NCBI GenBank assembly: GCA_037178625.1
Contig: CM074127.1
Location: 1,922,001 to 1,986,000 of the forward strand
Direction: 5' to 3'
Origin: Skeletonema tropicum
Taxonomy: Eukaryota > Bacillariophyta > Thalassiosirophyceae > Thalassiosirales > Thalassiosiraceae
Length of the DNA: 64,000 nucleotides
Positions 63,050-64,000 of the stretch are shown here, piece by piece. The notes under the pieces are model-generated. The model did not search any database, had not been told where the DNA came from, and was given only the letters and a program-made list of their open reading frames with translations. The translations under genes were made by a program, and so were the position numbers. Within the stretch, counting starts at the first letter, position 1, and the number at the start of each line of letters is the position of its first letter.

Positions 63050-63344
63050 TTCATCATTATGCATTGACTGTTCACTGTGCAAGAGATCAGCGAGAACAGC
63101 GGCGCCCGCAGCGGCCTTCATGTTGTATGACCATTGCCCTCAACCATGCCCATGTAGGCAACTAGAGTTTTGTACGTCTTTCTCCTCTATTTTGGTGCTT
63201 TAACCCGCGCAGCGGGCTAGCACGAGCGCCAGCGAGGCTAGTTCATCATTATGCATTGACTGTTCACTGTGCAAGAGATCAGCGAGAACAGCGGCGCCCG
63301 CAGCGGCCTTCATGTTGTATGACCATTGCCCTCAACCATGCCCA
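63050..63344 (+). repeat. exact 103-bp direct duplication flanking an 89-bp spacer at the start of the DDRGK1-like gene
   Basis: The 103 bases at 63050-63152 and 63242-63344 are identical. The second copy carries the leader and first ATG (63338) of the next gene. The first copy carries the same ATG but runs into 'atgtag' at once. The spacer ends with the GC-rich dispersed repeat also found at 11624-11662. Confidence 0.95.
63204..63241 (+). repeat. short dispersed GC-rich repeat, copy 2
   Basis: It begins 'acccgcgcagcgggctag' and ends 'cagcgaggctag', the partner of 11624-11662. It lies immediately before the second copy of the 103-bp duplication, so it may be tied to the event that made the duplication. 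Confidence 0.65.
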
Positions 63345-64000
63345 ATCCAGAATACACCATTACGGGCGTAGCCCTCTCAAATGAAACTATTCTGATACTA
63401 TGCAGTTTCGGATTTGCAACTATTGGTATCGTGCTCTTCCTAATCCTACGTAATCAACCTCAACATCACAACGATGAAGATGAGCACACCGATAGAGATA
63501 ACTATGGCGATGTACTCGACCAGGCTGATGCCGCTACACTCAACCGAGCCCAAAGACGAGCAAGGGCGAAGTATAAGATGAAACAAGCTAGGCGCGATAT
63601 GGCACCAGCAGTGGCTGCGAGAGGAGGTGGTGAGGGCGGTGATGATAACAACAACATGCCGGCAGATGAAAGAGTGCAAGAAGATGCTGTGAATAATGAT
63701 TTTACTGGGATAGCGGATAGGAAAGAACGACAACGAATCGCAAAACAAATGGAGCGCAATGAACGTAAAATGTATTCAATGGAGGCGCAGAGGTGGCGTG
63801 ATCGAAATCAAGCATCAAGTAAGAAGAAGAAGAAGAAGAAATTGACTTCTGAAGATGACGATGTTGCCAGTGAGAGCAACTTCTCTGTAGAAGATATATT
63901 TCCAAAGAGACTTGACAAAAATGATCCTTTATCTGACTCTCTCTTTTGGGAATCTATTGTGAGGGGCATACAAGACAAGAATTTTTCCACAGACGAGTTA
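63338..64000 (+). CDS. DDRGK1/UFBP1-like ER protein, 3' end beyond the window
   Basis: The frame is open from the ATG at 63338 to the window edge (221 codons) and lacks a stop, so the gene is partial. An N-terminal membrane segment (about 14-36: TILILCSFGFATIGIVLFLI) precedes a highly charged coiled region. That region carries LNRAQRRARAKYKMKQARR, DRKERQRIAKQMERNERKMY and a poly-Lys run. The last visible part, DSLFWESIVRGIQDKNFSTD, resembles the start of the PCI/winged-helix domain. This order fits DDRGK1, the ER anchor of the UFMylation ligase UFL1. The DDRGK motif itself would lie beyond the edge, so the call is tentative. Confidence 0.55.
   Translation, partial: MPNPEYTITGVALSNETILILCSFGFATIGIVLFLILRNQPQHHNDEDEHTDRDNYGDVLDQADAATLNRAQRRARAKYKMKQARRDMAPAVAARGGGEGGDDNNNMPADERVQEDAVNNDFTGIADRKERQRIAKQMERNERKMYSMEAQRWRDRNQASSKKKKKKKLTSEDDDVASESNFSVEDIFPKRLDKNDPLSDSLFWESIVRGIQDKNFSTDEL

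Overview
This is a nuclear genome window from a photosynthetic stramenopile, most likely a centric diatom of the Thalassiosira/Skeletonema kind. Four things point there. Plastid-type presequences ending in an A-F-A-P motif occur on three proteins: a methyltransferase, 3-isopropylmalate dehydrogenase and a high-light-inducible-type one-helix protein. Introns are few, short (53-106 bp) and GT-AG. One secreted protein is rich in Lys/Ser/Gly and Trp, like diatom silica-associated cingulins and silaffins. Repeats in the accessory part resemble diatom Copia and Mutator-like transposons. Genus and species are inference.

Layout. 1-2.8 kb holds a decayed Ty1/Copia reverse transcriptase/RNase H region. 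2.8-8.6 kb is an uninterrupted satellite array of about 31 units of roughly 184 bp with higher-order structure. 8.75-10.3 kb is one intact gene, a type II membrane sulfotransferase. 10.3-23.2 kb is repeat-rich and gene-poor: a tetranucleotide-like microsatellite, a G/C-run minisatellite, dispersed repeats, a 5.5-kb Mutator-like element with long terminal inverted repeats whose transposase lacks its catalytic core, and a 108-bp foldback element with a 9-bp target duplication. 23.3-28.0 kb is a very large secreted protein with seven near-identical 167-residue repeats.

From 28.4 kb to the end the window is gene-dense euchromatin with about 20 genes, mostly on alternating strands and separated by tens to a few hundred bases. 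Identifiable housekeeping roles are ribosome biogenesis (KRI1, ABT1/ESF2), mRNA 3'-end/tRNA processing (CLP1), leucine biosynthesis in the plastid (IPMDH), amino-acid transport, an SLC35F6-type transporter, a twin CX9C mitochondrial protein, an HMG-box protein, a light-harvesting-like protein, a TEX264-like ER protein, a GT14-fold protein with an RGG-type N-terminus, a tandem MATH protein, a YjbQ-family protein, a candidate cell-wall protein, cytochrome b561, and the start of a DDRGK1-like gene cut by the window edge. Two short MITE-like elements with perfect 4-bp target duplications sit between these genes.

Start codons were chosen as the first sensible in-frame ATG. Several open frames extend upstream only through non-ATG codons, and those extensions were trimmed. 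All functional names come from motif recognition by eye; no database search was possible.
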